A DNA stretch of 64,000 bases from an uncultured Bacteroidales bacterium (GCA_902776835.1 CACYRK010000017.1:1-64000); one strand, 5' to 3'; shown: positions 10,364-20,213, numbered from the stretch's first letter. Translations and numbers: made by a program. Notes: generated by a model not told the origin, from the letters alone.

Positions 10364-10942
10364 TTATTTGAGTAGGGTGGTTAGGAGTTGCCAAAGGTGG
10401 CCCGTGGGGGGCTGAGTGAAGGCGGGCTCCATGCGATGGCCTATCTGTGAGGTCTCGCGGTAATGGTCGGGGGCGACGAGGGCGCGGCAGGCGGCGCGGT
10501 TGTCGCCGAGCAGTTCGTCACGGTCGCTGGTGATGATGTGTGTGTCGGGCGTGATGTAGAAGTCGATGCCGCGGAATTCGAGCAGGTTCTCCGGGCCGAA
10601 GTCGAAGTACCAGTTGCCGTCCTCGCGCGGGTTGAAATACCGCAGGTGGCCCATCATCTCGGGGTGGTCGAGCGAGTGCTCGGGGTCAGTGGCCGGGTTG
10701 ACAGCGACCTTGATACAGTCAACGCGCGCACACAGCGTGTAGTAGCCGCCCAGCGAGGTGCCGATGAGCAGGTCGATGCCGTTGTCGGCAACGTAGCGCT
10801 CTATCTTGGCGATGCTCTCGGCCGGATGGTGGTTGACGTCGATGGCGTGCACCTCGCAGTCGGTGAGCACCTCGCGCAGGCGATGCACCGTGGCCGTCTG
10901 GGCCGAACTGCAAAAGCCGTGTATGTAAAGAATTCGTTTCAT
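10364..10942 (-). CDS. YqiA-like alpha/beta-hydrolase esterase
   Basis: 192 residues, the usual size of the YqiA/UPF0227 family of small cytosolic esterases. ILYIHGF is the oxyanion-side strand and GTSLGG (GxSxG) carries the nucleophile serine. A late GHRM motif places the likely catalytic His. No signal peptide. It overlaps the DUF58 gene by 4 bp and is therefore the last gene of the MoxR operon. Substrate unknown. Confidence 0.78.
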   Translation of the reverse strand: MKRILYIHGFCSSAQTATVHRLREVLTDCEVHAIDVNHHPAESIAKIERYVADNGIDLLIGTSLGGYYTLCARVDCIKVAVNPATDPEHSLDHPEMMGHLRYFNPREDGNWYFDFGPENLLEFRGIDFYITPDTHIITSDRDELLGDNRAACRALVAPDHYRETSQIGHRMEPAFTQPPTGHLWQLLTTLLK

Positions 10943-12249
10943 ATCAGTTGGCGTTTTTTGATTTCAAGGTATTTGTTGATGACGTCGACGGTGAGTCCCT
11001 CGGGCGTGGTGAGCAGGGCCTGGATGCCGTTTTGGCGCAGTGTGGTCACTACAAGTTGCTTCTCGTCGATAATCTTTTGTGCTATCACGTGCTGGTATCG
11101 CTCGTGCATGCTGGTGGCGTGCGTCTCCACGTAGTCTTGCAACTCGGCATCCTCAAAGAACACCACGAGCAGGCGGTGGCGGTTGTTGAGTTGGCGCAGA
11201 TAGGGCAGTTGGCGCTTCAGTGCCGCCATGCTTGTAAACTGCGTGTAGAGCACCAGCAGGCTGCGCTTGCCAATCAGGCGGTTCACCGACACGCACAGCG
11301 ACGAGTAGTCGCTCTCGCTGAATTCGGTCGTTTGGCCGTAGAGCGTGTCGAGAATCGTGGTCATGTGCCCTGGGCGGCGCTCGGCGGGCACAAAGTCGTC
11401 CATCTGGCGGTCGAAGGTGATGATTCCCGCCTTGTCGTCCTTGTGCACGGCCACATACGAGAGCACCAGCGAGGCGTTGATGGCGTAGTCGAGCAGCGTC
11501 ATCCCGTTGAAAGCCTGCTGCATCACGCGACCCTTGTCGATTACCTGAAACACCTGCTGCGAGCGCTCGTCCTGGTAAACGTTCACCATGAGTTGGTGGC
11601 GGCGCGCGCTGGCTTTCCAGTTGATGGCGCGGTATTCGTCGCCCTTCACATAGTCCTTGATTTGCTCAAACTCGGTGTTGTTGCCCGCGCGGCGGATGCG
11701 TTTCACGCCCACCTCCACCAGGTGGTCGCTCATCGCCATGAGCGCGTAGCGGTTGAGTTTCAGATAACTCGGGTACACCTTCACGTCGCGAGGCTCGCCC
11801 AGCGTGAAGCGGCGCTGGAGCAGCGACAGCAGCGTGGAGGCAAACACGCGGATGCGCCCGAAGCCGTAGACGCCGCGTTCGGTGGGCCGCAGCGTGTAGG
11901 CTATTGTGCGGTGCGAGCCGGCCGGCAGAGTCACCTTGAAGTCGACATCGCGACGCTGAAACACGTGCGGAATCTCGTCGATGACGTGCAGCGGCGCTGT
12001 AAAGCGGTAGCGGCTCTCCAGGCTGATGCGCACCGGGTTGTCGTCGCCGTTCGAGAAACGGTCGTCGCACTCACGGGTGGCCGTGATGCCGCGCACCGTC
12101 CACAGCGCCAAGGCCTCGGCAATCACCGCCAGCACCAGCAGCACCAGCAGGCATTGCCCCACTGTGAACAGCGGAGCGTAGAAGTGGCCGCACCCCGTGA
12201 CCAGAATCACGACCGTAAACGCTATATAGAATCTACTGGTAAGATACAC
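10939..12249 (-). CDS. DUF58 domain protein of the MoxR operon
   Basis: 436 residues. Two N-terminal membrane segments (about 5-25 and 30-52) are followed by a beta-sandwich region. The DUF58 signature GNNTEFEQIKDYVKGDEYRAINWKASARR lies near residues 195-225, with a von Willebrand-like region after it (IDKGRVM, DYAINASLVL). DUF58 proteins are partners of MoxR AAA ATPases in cofactor insertion or envelope maintenance (family knowledge; the client is unknown here). It is separated from moxR by 135 bp holding a perfect palindrome and short tandem repeats. Confidence 0.85.
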   Translation of the reverse strand: MYLTSRFYIAFTVVILVTGCGHFYAPLFTVGQCLLVLLVLAVIAEALALWTVRGITATRECDDRFSNGDDNPVRISLESRYRFTAPLHVIDEIPHVFQRRDVDFKVTLPAGSHRTIAYTLRPTERGVYGFGRIRVFASTLLSLLQRRFTLGEPRDVKVYPSYLKLNRYALMAMSDHLVEVGVKRIRRAGNNTEFEQIKDYVKGDEYRAINWKASARRHQLMVNVYQDERSQQVFQVIDKGRVMQQAFNGMTLLDYAINASLVLSYVAVHKDDKAGIITFDRQMDDFVPAERRPGHMTTILDTLYGQTTEFSESDYSSLCVSVNRLIGKRSLLVLYTQFTSMAALKRQLPYLRQLNNRHRLLVVFFEDAELQDYVETHATSMHERYQHVIAQKIIDEKQLVVTTLRQNGIQALLTTPEGLTVDVINKYLEIKKRQLI

Positions 12250-12388
12250 AATATGATATTATCAATAATCGAAAACCCAATCAAATCAGCAATCAGCAAT
12301 CAGCAATCAGCAATCTGTTATCTCTTATCTGTTATCTGTTATCTATAATCTATAATCTATGATTTTCAAGCGCGCGCTTGAAAATCAT
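12250..12388. repeat. 30-bp perfect palindrome and 7-8-bp tandem repeats between moxR and the DUF58 gene
   Basis: ATGATTTTCAAGCGC followed directly by its exact reverse complement fills 12359-12388 and overlaps the moxR stop codon (12385-12387). Next to it lie about four AATCAGC units and several TGTTATC/TATAATC units (12288-12358). In RNA the palindrome would be a strong hairpin just after moxR, so it could attenuate transcription into the DUF58 and esterase genes or stabilise the upstream mRNA. Confidence 0.7.
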
Positions 12389-13374
12389 TTAGGTACTTCG
12401 ATTTTGTCGATCAAACTCAGCACCACGCGCATGGGCGTGTAGCCCTGCATCTCGGCTTCGGCGGTGAGTTGTATGCGGTGGTGCAGCACGCTGGGCGTGA
12501 CGGCCTTGATGTCGTCGGGCGTGACAAAGTCGCGTCCGTGTAGCAGGGCGAAAGCCTTGCTGGCGTTGAGCATCGCCACGGCGGCACGCGGGCTGGCGCC
12601 GAGCAGGATGGTGCGGCTGTTGCGCGTTTGCTGCACGATAAGTGCGATGTAGCGCAGCAGCGATTGGTCCACGATTACCTGGCTCAGCATCGAGCGCAGT
12701 TGCAGCAGTTCGTCGATGGTCAGTGCCGGCTTGATGTCGTCGAGTTTCACCAGGCGCGTGTTGGATTGGTGGCGGAGAAGGATTTCCACCTCCTCGTCGA
12801 CGGTGGGGTAGTTCATCACCACCTTCATCATGAAGCGGTCGAGTTGGGCCTCCGGCAGTTGGTAGGTGCCTTCCTGTTCCACCGGGTTCTGCGTGGCGAG
12901 GATGGTGTACACCTCGCCCATCGGGTAGGTGGCACCGTCGATGGTCGCCTGGCGTTCCTCCATCACCTCGAACAGTGCCGACTGCGTCTTGGCGGGCGCG
13001 CGGTTCACCTCGTCGACCAGCACGATATTGGCAAATGCGGGTCCCGGATGGAAGTCAAACTCGCTGGTCTTCATGTTGAACACCGTGGTGCCCAGCACGT
13101 CGCTCGGCATCAGGTCGGGGGTGAACTGGATGCGGCTGAACTTGGCATCGACCAACTTGGCCATCAGGCGCGCCATCAGCGTCTTGGCGACGCCCGGCAC
13201 ACCCTCGAGCAGCACATGACCGTCGGCCAGCACAGCGGTGAGAAGCAGGTCCACCACCAGTTCCTGGCCCACAATCACGTCGGCGATGCGGCGCTTAATC
13301 ATGTCGATGCGTTGCGTGAATGCAGCCACGTCGACCCGTGGAGCCATTTTCATTGTTTCTTCGTTCTGTTCCAT
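12385..13374 (-). CDS. MoxR family AAA+ ATPase
   Basis: 329 residues. Walker A is GVPGVAKT (about residue 57), Walker B IVLVDEVNRAPAK (about 120), followed by sensor motifs and a C-terminal lid (AAA_lid_2 type). MoxR ATPases act as chaperones with DUF58/VWA partners; in Bacteroidetes the usual cluster is SpoIIM-like, membrane protein, DUF4129, DUF4350, MoxR, DUF58, exactly the order here. A good start is MEQNEETMKM. The client protein cannot be told from sequence. Confidence 0.93.
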   Translation of the reverse strand: MEQNEETMKMAPRVDVAAFTQRIDMIKRRIADVIVGQELVVDLLLTAVLADGHVLLEGVPGVAKTLMARLMAKLVDAKFSRIQFTPDLMPSDVLGTTVFNMKTSEFDFHPGPAFANIVLVDEVNRAPAKTQSALFEVMEERQATIDGATYPMGEVYTILATQNPVEQEGTYQLPEAQLDRFMMKVVMNYPTVDEEVEILLRHQSNTRLVKLDDIKPALTIDELLQLRSMLSQVIVDQSLLRYIALIVQQTRNSRTILLGASPRAAVAMLNASKAFALLHGRDFVTPDDIKAVTPSVLHHRIQLTAEAEMQGYTPMRVVLSLIDKIEVPK

Positions 13375-13409
13375 AGTGGTATATTCTTATTTTGTTAATT
13401 TTCAATGCT

Positions 13410-14642
13410 TTATTGCTTTATGCTCGCGATTATTGCATCCATCTTGTCGCAGAGTTGCGCCGTGAGATGGTCCGACGGCTGCTTCTCGTCGGCCAGCACG
13501 TTCCACACGAGTTTGATGTCGTCGGCCAACTGCTGGCGCGGCAGGGTGGAGTAGAGCGCCAGAGCGTCAACCTCCTGGTCGAAGTATGCGCTGTCGGTCA
13601 AGTCGACCATCGCCAGACGGCGCAGTTGGACGGCAAACTGGAAGTATTTCTTCAGCAGCATGTCGTGGTTGTCGTGCCGCTCGAAGTACAGCGTGCCTAT
13701 GTGCTCAGCCATCTCCAGTGTGTGGTTCTCGGGCTTGTTTATCACGGGGATGATGCGCTGTCGGCGGCGCGCGGTGAACACCAGCGCGAGCAGCACGCCA
13801 ATCAGCGCCATGTAGAGTGCCCAGCGCAGCGGGCGGTGGTTGAGCAGGTAGCGCAGTGGCGACTCCGACTTCTCGCCGCCGCTCGCGCTGTCGATACTGC
13901 TGTCGAGGCGCACGATGGCCTTGCCGTCGCTGCCCACGGTGAGCAGGCGCATCGCCAGTTCGCGCGTGTTGTCGTGCGAGATGCCGTAGTTGGTAAACAG
14001 CAGCGGCACCATCACCAGCGTCACGCGGCCCTTGTGGCGCTGCTGCGTCACCGCCAGGGTGTCGACTGTGTCGTCGGTTTTGTTGAGGGTGAGCAGTGTG
14101 GTCCACTTCTGCTCCTCGTGCGTGCTGCTAATGCCATATTGGATAAAAGGATTCAGCAATTCATAAGTGCTCTTTTGGTAGCGATTGTCGACTTTTTGCC
14201 ATTCGACGGTGAACTTGATTATCGAACTGAGTTTGGCTGAGCCAAAGACTTCGTAGCCAAATCCCACAAACCTGTTGTCTAATAATGTGTCGAGCGTAAT
14301 AATATTGCTATAATCTGTGGTGGCCACAATCAAGTTGTTGCCACGCTTGAGCAACTTCTCGATCGACTCATCATAAGTTGAGATGTCCTCTTCCACCATG
14401 AGGTAGGTGGCTGGCTCGCCGCCAACCTCATTGATTTGTGCCAGCGTTTTGCCGGTCACATGATATCCGGCGGGTATCGAGGTGGCCAGCACGCTGTCGA
14501 ATAGCGCGCAGCCCAGGGGATTGTCGTCGTAGTGGCTATAGGTTTCTTTCCAGTCGTAGCGGCGAGGCATGTGCATGTCGATGAGCAGCATCACCACAAA
14601 CAGCACCACGGCAAACACGATGAAGCCCTTGTTCATTTTCAT
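13410..14642 (-). CDS. DUF4350 domain membrane protein of the MoxR operon
   Basis: 410 residues. One N-terminal membrane anchor (about residues 7-24), a large exported domain containing the DUF4350 pattern (YDDNPLGCALFDSVLATSIPAGYHV and LLKRGNNLIVAT), a second membrane helix near 275-290, and a cytosolic C-terminal region. Its start overlaps the DUF4129 gene by 4 bp, implying translational coupling. Function unknown; it probably forms a membrane complex with the neighbours. Confidence 0.8.
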   Translation of the reverse strand: MKMNKGFIVFAVVLFVVMLLIDMHMPRRYDWKETYSHYDDNPLGCALFDSVLATSIPAGYHVTGKTLAQINEVGGEPATYLMVEEDISTYDESIEKLLKRGNNLIVATTDYSNIITLDTLLDNRFVGFGYEVFGSAKLSSIIKFTVEWQKVDNRYQKSTYELLNPFIQYGISSTHEEQKWTTLLTLNKTDDTVDTLAVTQQRHKGRVTLVMVPLLFTNYGISHDNTRELAMRLLTVGSDGKAIVRLDSSIDSASGGEKSESPLRYLLNHRPLRWALYMALIGVLLALVFTARRRQRIIPVINKPENHTLEMAEHIGTLYFERHDNHDMLLKKYFQFAVQLRRLAMVDLTDSAYFDQEVDALALYSTLPRQQLADDIKLVWNVLADEKQPSDHLTAQLCDKMDAIIASIKQ

Positions 14643-15289
14643 GACGGCTCTCCTTCCTCGCCGTCGGGCGCATTATCGATGAGTGTCAGCGTGTCGGCTT
14701 GCCACTGCACCATTTGGTCGTAGGTGTCGCGCGAGGCGGGGCGGTTGCCGTAGCGCACGCGCAGGAATTGCTGGGTCATTGCCACGAACGACTCGCGGCT
14801 GCACTCGGCGGTGTACTGCGTGGGCGTCTTGTAGGGGCGCCACTCCACCTGCTGCGCGTCGCTCAGGCGCCGCAGCGTCTGCAAGTACACCATGCGGCAC
14901 GCGTGGCGGTAGTTGCCGCCAGCCAGCGCGTCGGCAATCTCGCGGTCGAAGTCGAAGGCGTAGATATTGTCGTCCTCGATCGTGTAATCCTCCTTGTCCT
15001 TGCCCTTGCGCCAGAACAGACGCAGTTTCGAGCGCGCTATCAGCCACACTACCAGCCCAAGCAGCACGAAGCCCACACACCACCAAAACAAACTGTTGCC
15101 GGGGTCGCTTGGCTCCACGCTATTGAGCAAGTCTTGGATCCAGTCGCTAAACCAATCAAAGAACATGTCGAGCAGGCTGCGGCTCTCGTCGCCCATCAAC
15201 TCATTGTCGTAGTTGTGAGCCACGCCATCAAAGATGTCGTGCAGGCGAGTCGAATCGACGGCAAGGGTATCGGCAACGGTTACTGGCAT
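14639..15289 (-). CDS. DUF4129 domain membrane protein of the MoxR operon
   Basis: 216 residues. A single central membrane helix (about 67-86, FWWCVGFVLLGLVVWLIA) precedes a cytosolic alpha-helical DUF4129 domain with YRHACRMVYLQTLRRLSD and PYKTPTQYTAECS. It sits between the polytopic membrane protein (3 bp gap) and the DUF4350 gene (4 bp overlap). Standard component of the Bacteroidetes MoxR cluster; biochemical role unknown. Confidence 0.8.
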   Translation of the reverse strand: MPVTVADTLAVDSTRLHDIFDGVAHNYDNELMGDESRSLLDMFFDWFSDWIQDLLNSVEPSDPGNSLFWWCVGFVLLGLVVWLIARSKLRLFWRKGKDKEDYTIEDDNIYAFDFDREIADALAGGNYRHACRMVYLQTLRRLSDAQQVEWRPYKTPTQYTAECSRESFVAMTQQFLRVRYGNRPASRDTYDQMVQWQADTLTLIDNAPDGEEGEPS

Positions 15290-15292
15290 GGC

Positions 15293-16165
15293 TTAAAGTT
15301 TTTCAAAATTCTCTATTTCGTAGTCAAGCGATGCATCCTCGGTATCTGCCGCCACGCTGCCGTAATGGAACGTCATGGCCAGGATGATAAACGACGATGC
15401 CAGGTACATCGCAAAACTGTACAGGATTGTCAACACGTAAAACGCGATGTTTATCACCAACTTGGTCTCTACCGAAATCGAGTTGTCGAAGAGGTTGGCC
15501 TTGATAGCCATGCACACTGCCCAGGGCTGGGTCAGACAGCCGGTGAGCACGTAGTAGACGAGGAGCATGATCAATCCCAAGCCTACCATGCGCCCCCAGT
15601 CGGCAAAGCCCAGTTTGAAGGCTCGTCTTACCGAGTTTACGAGCGTCTGCCGCTCGTAGAGGTAAATGGCGGGCACCAAGGCCAGCGGCAGCAGCACAAA
15701 GAAGCCCACCCAGCCCACCAGGGGGATGAGCACCGCCAGCAGCACCGCCACGGCAATTAATGGCGAGAAAACCACCAGCAGCACAAGCACGGCACCCAGC
15801 AGGCGCGGCGCATAGTTTTTGAGCAACGGCAGCAGGTCCTTCCCGGTGACGCCGCGCAGGCGGTCGTCGCGGTCGAGATACAGGCGCAGCAGCGCCAGCG
15901 TGAGCGTGCAATTCAACACCATGGCGATAAAGGCTGCCACAACAGTGGCAATGATGCTCACCGTGCCGGGCTCAGCCAGGTCGTCGAAGAGCGAGTTCAT
16001 CATCTCGTTCAAGCCCATGCCCTGGACGATGGCCAGCGGCAGCAGCAGGTAGGTGCTGTAGCGAAGCCACACGCGCCAGTTCTCCTTCACAAAGTCGAAC
16101 GTCGTGTTGACCTTCTCGCTGACCTTGCGGGCAACGTACAGTTGTATTTTAGGACTCTCGCTCAC
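15293..16165 (-). CDS. Polytopic membrane protein of the MoxR operon
   Basis: 290 residues with about six hydrophobic segments, starting near residues 35-50, 70-90, 115-155, 190-210 and 240-265. No catalytic motif is visible. It overlaps the SpoIIM-like gene by 17 bp and is 3 bp from the DUF4129 gene, so it is surely co-expressed. Such proteins occupy this position in many Bacteroidetes MoxR clusters without an assigned function. Confidence 0.75.
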   Translation of the reverse strand: MSESPKIQLYVARKVSEKVNTTFDFVKENWRVWLRYSTYLLLPLAIVQGMGLNEMMNSLFDDLAEPGTVSIIATVVAAFIAMVLNCTLTLALLRLYLDRDDRLRGVTGKDLLPLLKNYAPRLLGAVLVLLVVFSPLIAVAVLLAVLIPLVGWVGFFVLLPLALVPAIYLYERQTLVNSVRRAFKLGFADWGRMVGLGLIMLLVYYVLTGCLTQPWAVCMAIKANLFDNSISVETKLVINIAFYVLTILYSFAMYLASSFIILAMTFHYGSVAADTEDASLDYEIENFEKL

Positions 16166-17111
16166 GGTGACCTACTTTATAAGGAAGTAATACGTAATAA
16201 TACAGGATAAACGCCGCCGACAGCACAATCACCATTATGCGCAGTTCGACGGGATACTCGACGTGGCGCGTGATAAAGCCCTCGATAAAGGCCGCCAGTA
16301 TCACCACCGGCATCACGCCCACGGCAATCTTCAGCCCGCGTTTGGCCGACCGCTTGAACGACTCGATGCGGCTGTAGGTGCCGGGAAACAGCCAGCCGTT
16401 GCCCAGCACGATGCCGGCACCGCCCTCGAGCACGATGGTCGAGATCTCAAGCGTGCCGTGCTGCATGATGGCGAGAAAGGCCTCGCCAAACACGCCATAA
16501 TGTGCGAAAAACGACAAAAACGAGCCCACCATGATGCCGTTGTACACCAAGATGTAGCCCGTGCCCAAACTCGTGAACACGCCCATGCCGAACGCTATGA
16601 TGCCAACCCTGAGGTTGTTAAAGGCTATCATCAAAAACGACTCGGTCTCGCCGCCCGTGCTGTAGACGTTGGTGGGGACGCCATTGCGGATGTTGTCAAT
16701 CGTCATGTCCACATAGCCGTCGCCCAAGATGATGCGCGCAAACGACTCGTCGCCCAGCGTCGACAGCACGCCTATCAGCAGCGCGATGCAGAACACCACC
16801 AGCGACGTGAGCATCTCGCGCCGCGCGCCGTACATGGCACGTGGCACCTCGCGCGTCCAGAACGTGAGCAGCCGCGACCATTTCTCGTGGTGCCCCTTGT
16901 AAATCTCGTTATGGAGTGTCAGCGACAGGTGGTTAAGGTACTGGGTGATGCGCGACTCGGGGAAGTGGGTCTGAGCGAAGGCCAGGTCACTCGTCAAGTC
17001 GGTGTACATGTCGGCAAGGGTGTCGGGGCTTTGCTCCGACATCTGCGTCATAGAGTCCTCATACTCTCTCCACTTGCGCAAATTCTGTTTGACAAAAACT
17101 GCTTCCTTCAT
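16149..17111 (-). CDS. SpoIIM-like (DUF95) membrane protein, first gene of the MoxR operon
   Basis: 320 residues. A soluble helical N-terminal region (1-100) precedes five to six membrane helices, with the DUF95/SpoIIM motif HGTLEISTIVLEGGAG near residue 222. Named after stage II sporulation protein M; here there is no sporulation context and the protein belongs to the MoxR-associated set. The promoter must lie in the repeat-rich 17112-17260 stretch, but I cannot place it confidently. Confidence 0.85.
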   Translation of the reverse strand: MKEAVFVKQNLRKWREYEDSMTQMSEQSPDTLADMYTDLTSDLAFAQTHFPESRITQYLNHLSLTLHNEIYKGHHEKWSRLLTFWTREVPRAMYGARREMLTSLVVFCIALLIGVLSTLGDESFARIILGDGYVDMTIDNIRNGVPTNVYSTGGETESFLMIAFNNLRVGIIAFGMGVFTSLGTGYILVYNGIMVGSFLSFFAHYGVFGEAFLAIMQHGTLEISTIVLEGGAGIVLGNGWLFPGTYSRIESFKRSAKRGLKIAVGVMPVVILAAFIEGFITRHVEYPVELRIMVIVLSAAFILYYYVLLPYKVGHRERES

Positions 17112-17901
17112 CTGGTTTCCAATGGTTGCAATTTATGGGATGCGACCATTTCGGGATATAATTTTTTCAGCCTACAAAGTTATCATTTTTTTCTCAAATC
17201 CACACCATCTCCCCCATTTTTTTCCTCCCATCGATACAGAACAGGGCGCCCTGACGGGCGGAAATTAAAAAAAATTATTAAGAAAATTTCACGACCTGCT
17301 GAAAAAAAAATTTGTTGGATTTTGGACAGATTTTGAAAGATTTCTTTCGCGTCAGCGAAACTCCCTTTGTGGCAGAAAAAGCGCCCTTACGGGCGGAAAT
17401 TAAAAAAAATTATTAAGAAAATTTCACGCGCCAGCGTGCCATTAGAGTCGCTTCGCGAGAAATCGAACAAATCTTAACAAAATCTCACACTGGCAGAAAA
17501 TTAATTATTTTGTTGGATTTGAATAGATTTGATAGATTTCTGCCCGTCAGGGCACTCCCTTTGTGGCAGAAAAAATTTTTTGTTGGATTTTGAGTAGATT
17601 TGATAGATTTCTGCCCGTCAGGGCACTCCCTTCGCACTCCCTTCGCACTCCCATAGCAAATAAAGTATTAAACAAAGAAAAAATTCGCGACATTCGCGTA
17701 ATTCGCATTAAATCAACAAATTAAACAAATTAAACGAATTAAACAAAGGAAGTTATCAGAACAATCAGATTAATCCGTAGTTTATAAATAGTTTATTAAT
17801 TTGTGGGCAATTTGTGTTAAAGAGGAAGAAACATTCACCTTATATGGAATAATTGTCCTATATTTGCACTCTATAATGTAAAATCAAAAAACTACCATAC
17901 T
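17112..17901. repeat. 790-bp gene-free region of mosaic hairpin repeats
   Basis: Between divergent genes. It contains variable-stem hairpins at 17345-17360 (loop GTCA), 17382-17395 (TTAC), 17425-17438 (GCCA) and two GCCC-GTCA-GGGC copies near 17541 and 17607. They are linked by repeated AAATTTCACG and TTTGATAGATTTC segments. 17683-17785 is a roughly 100-bp unit that recurs at 24203-24322. No gene is supported. Confidence 0.65.
17859..17866 (+). promoter_or_regulatory. Probable -7 element of the LRR-dockerin gene promoter
   Basis: TATATTTG matches TAnnTTTG and lies 36 nt upstream of the ATG at 17902. I see no convincing -33 TTG at the usual spacing, so this is a partial match. Confidence 0.4.
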
Positions 17902-18276
17902 ATGAAAAAAATACTACTACTATCAATGATGGCCATCCTGCACCTAACCGCCAGCGCCTTAGACTTCACTGTCGACGGCTTGGCATACAACTACCTCAAT
18001 GGCCAATCCGGCAGCAAGGTGGAGGTAACAGACTATTATAACTACAGTGGTCTAACCACAGCCAACATCCCATCCTCAGTGACCTACAGCGGCAAAACCT
18101 ACTCCGTCACCTCAATCGGCGGCAGCGCATTCTCTGGTTGCAGCGGGCTGACCTCGGTCACCATCCCCAACTCTGTGACCTCAATCGGCGGCTACGCATT
18201 CTATGATTGTAGCGGCCTAACCTCGGTCACCATCCCTCAATCGGCGGCTACGCATTCAGTAATTGCAGCGGGCTGA
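17902..18276 (+). pseudogene. BspA-like LRR surface protein, fragment 1 of 3 (signal peptide and first repeats)
   Basis: The start [20 protein letters not shown] is a signal peptide. A short N-terminal domain ([17 protein letters not shown]...) leads into LRR_5 units of 23 residues with consensus [23 protein letters not shown]. The frame is lost at about 18239: a normal unit would read CCCAACTCCGTCACC after ACCATC, but here 13 bases are missing, giving the false end [13 protein letters not shown]. The rest of the protein continues in the next frame. Confidence 0.75.
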
Positions 18277-19319
18277 CCTCGGTCACCATCCCCAACTCCG
18301 TCACCTCAATCGGCAGCAGCGCATTCTATGGCACACCATGGTTCAACAACCAACCAAATGGATTGGTATATGCTGGTTTGGTGGCATATAAATATAAAGG
18401 CACAATGCCAGCGGGCACTTCAATAACCTTGCGCGATGGCACAAAAGGCATCGCAGGTGGCGCATTCAGGGAATGCAGCGGGCTGACCTCGGTCACCATC
18501 CCCAACTCCGTCACCTCAATCGGCGATTATGCGTTCTATGAATGCAGAGGGCTGACCTCGGTCACCATCCCCAACTCCGTCACCTCAATCGGCAAATACG
18601 CATTCTCTGGTTGCAGAGGGCTGACCTCGGTCACCATCCCCAACTCCGTCACCTCAATCGGTGTAGACGCATTCTATGGCACACCCTGGTTTAACAACCA
18701 ACCAAATGGATTGGTATATGCTGGTTTGGTAGCATATAAATATAAAGGCACAATGTCGGCAGGCACGTCAATTACTCTTCGCGATGACACAAAAGGCATC
18801 GCTGGTAGCGCATTCCAAAGTTGCAGCGGGCTGACTTCGGTCATCATCCCCAACTCCGTCACCTCAATCGGCGACGGCGCATTCTCTCGTTGCAGCGGGC
18901 TGACCTCGGTCACCATCGGCAACTCCGTCACTTCAATCGGAGACGACGCATTCTCTGCTTGCAGCGGGCTGACCTCGGTGCATATAACAGATATCGCTAA
19001 ATGGTGTGAGATTGCCTTTAATGGTTGGTATTCCAACCCTTTGTATTATGCACACCATCTTTATATGAATGGAAGTGAAGTAACGAAACTATCCATCCCC
19101 AACTCGGTGACCTCAATCGGCGGCGGCGCATTCTCCGGTTGCAGCGGGCTGACCTCGGTCACCATCGGCAACTCCGTCACCTCAATCGGCGGCTACGCAT
19201 TCTATAATTGCAGCGGGCTGACCTCGGTCACCATCCCCAACTCTGTGACCTCAATCGGCGGCTACGCATTCTATGATTGTAGCGGCCTAACCTCGGTCAC
19301 CATCCCTGCAGCGGGCTGA
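18240..19319 (+). pseudogene. BspA-like LRR surface protein, fragment 2 of 3
   Basis: The frame is open from about 18240, although the first in-frame ATG is at 18363. It holds about eleven LRR_5 units. Two spacer modules, one WFNNQPNGLVYAGLVAYKYKGTM (twice) and one AKWCEIAFNGWYSNPLYYAHHL (again in fragment 3), show block duplications. It ends in a second break at about 19308, where roughly 40 bases are missing relative to a consensus unit, giving TIPAAG and a stop. Confidence 0.75.
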
Positions 19320-20206
19320 CCTCGGTCACCATCGGCAACTCCGTCACCTCAATCGGCAGCAGCGCATTCGAAAATTGCAGTGGCCTAACCTCGGTGCATA
19401 TAACTGATGTCGCTAAATGGTGCGAGATTGCCTTTAATGGTTGGTATTCCAACCCATTGTATTATGCACACCATCTTTATATGAATGGAAGTGAAGTAAC
19501 GAAACTATCCATCCCCAACTCCGTCACCTCAATCGGCGGCTACGCATTCTATAATTGCAGCGGGCTGACCTCGGTGACCATCCCCAACTCGGTCACCTCA
19601 ATCGGCAGCAGCGCATTCTATAATTGCAGCGGGCTGACCTCGGTCACCATCCCCAACTCCGTCACCTCAATCGGCGGCGGCGCATTCTCCGGTTGCAGCG
19701 GGCTGACCTCGGTCACCATCCCCAACTCCGTCACCTCAATCGACGACCACGCATTCTATCGTTGCAGCGGGCTGACCTCGGTCATCATCCCCAACTCCGT
19801 CACCTCAATCGGCGGTAGCGCATTCTCTGGTTGCAGCGGGCTGACGGAGATTTGCAGCAAAATTGTCAATGTAGGTGACGTTTCAATGGGAACCAGCGTA
19901 TTTTACGAAGTGCCTAAATCTTCGTGCACACTTAAAGTGCCTATTGGCACTGCAACTGCCTATAGAAATGCTAATCAATGGAAGGATTTCAGCAATATTA
20001 ATGAGGTGATATTGATGCCTAATAGCACGGTAGGCGATCTTAACAGAGATAACGCTGTTAATGGCGAAGACATCAACATAATGGTGAACTATTTGTTGCA
20101 TAAGTCGGTTTATATCGATGATGATGGGGTGGCCGACATAGATGGCGACGGCAAGCCCACAGGCTTTGACCTCAACCGTATAGTCCGCATCGTCCTCGGT
20201 GAGTGA
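19310..20206 (+). pseudogene. BspA-like LRR surface protein, fragment 3 of 3 (repeats and dockerin-like C-terminus)
   Basis: Open from about 19310 (first ATG 19394). It repeats the AKWCEIAFNGWYSN spacer, then five or six LRR_5 units. An EICSKIVNVGDVSMG linker and a C-terminal dockerin-like domain follow (GDLNRDNAVNGEDINIMVNYLL and DIDGDGKPTGFDLNRIVRIVLGE, two calcium-loop/helix repeats). BspA-type LRR proteins bind host or bacterial surfaces (family knowledge). If the two breaks are repaired, the gene would encode about 785 residues. Confidence 0.75.
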
Positions 20207-20213
20207 AAAATAT

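Noticed and set aside
16149..17111. SpoIIM-like gene as evidence for sporulation
   Set aside because: The DUF95 family is widespread in non-sporulating Bacteroidetes within MoxR clusters.
18100..19850. Regular repeats that might be taken for a CRISPR array
   Set aside because: They are in-frame LRR codons with a 69-nt period, no unique spacers of constant size and no cas genes.
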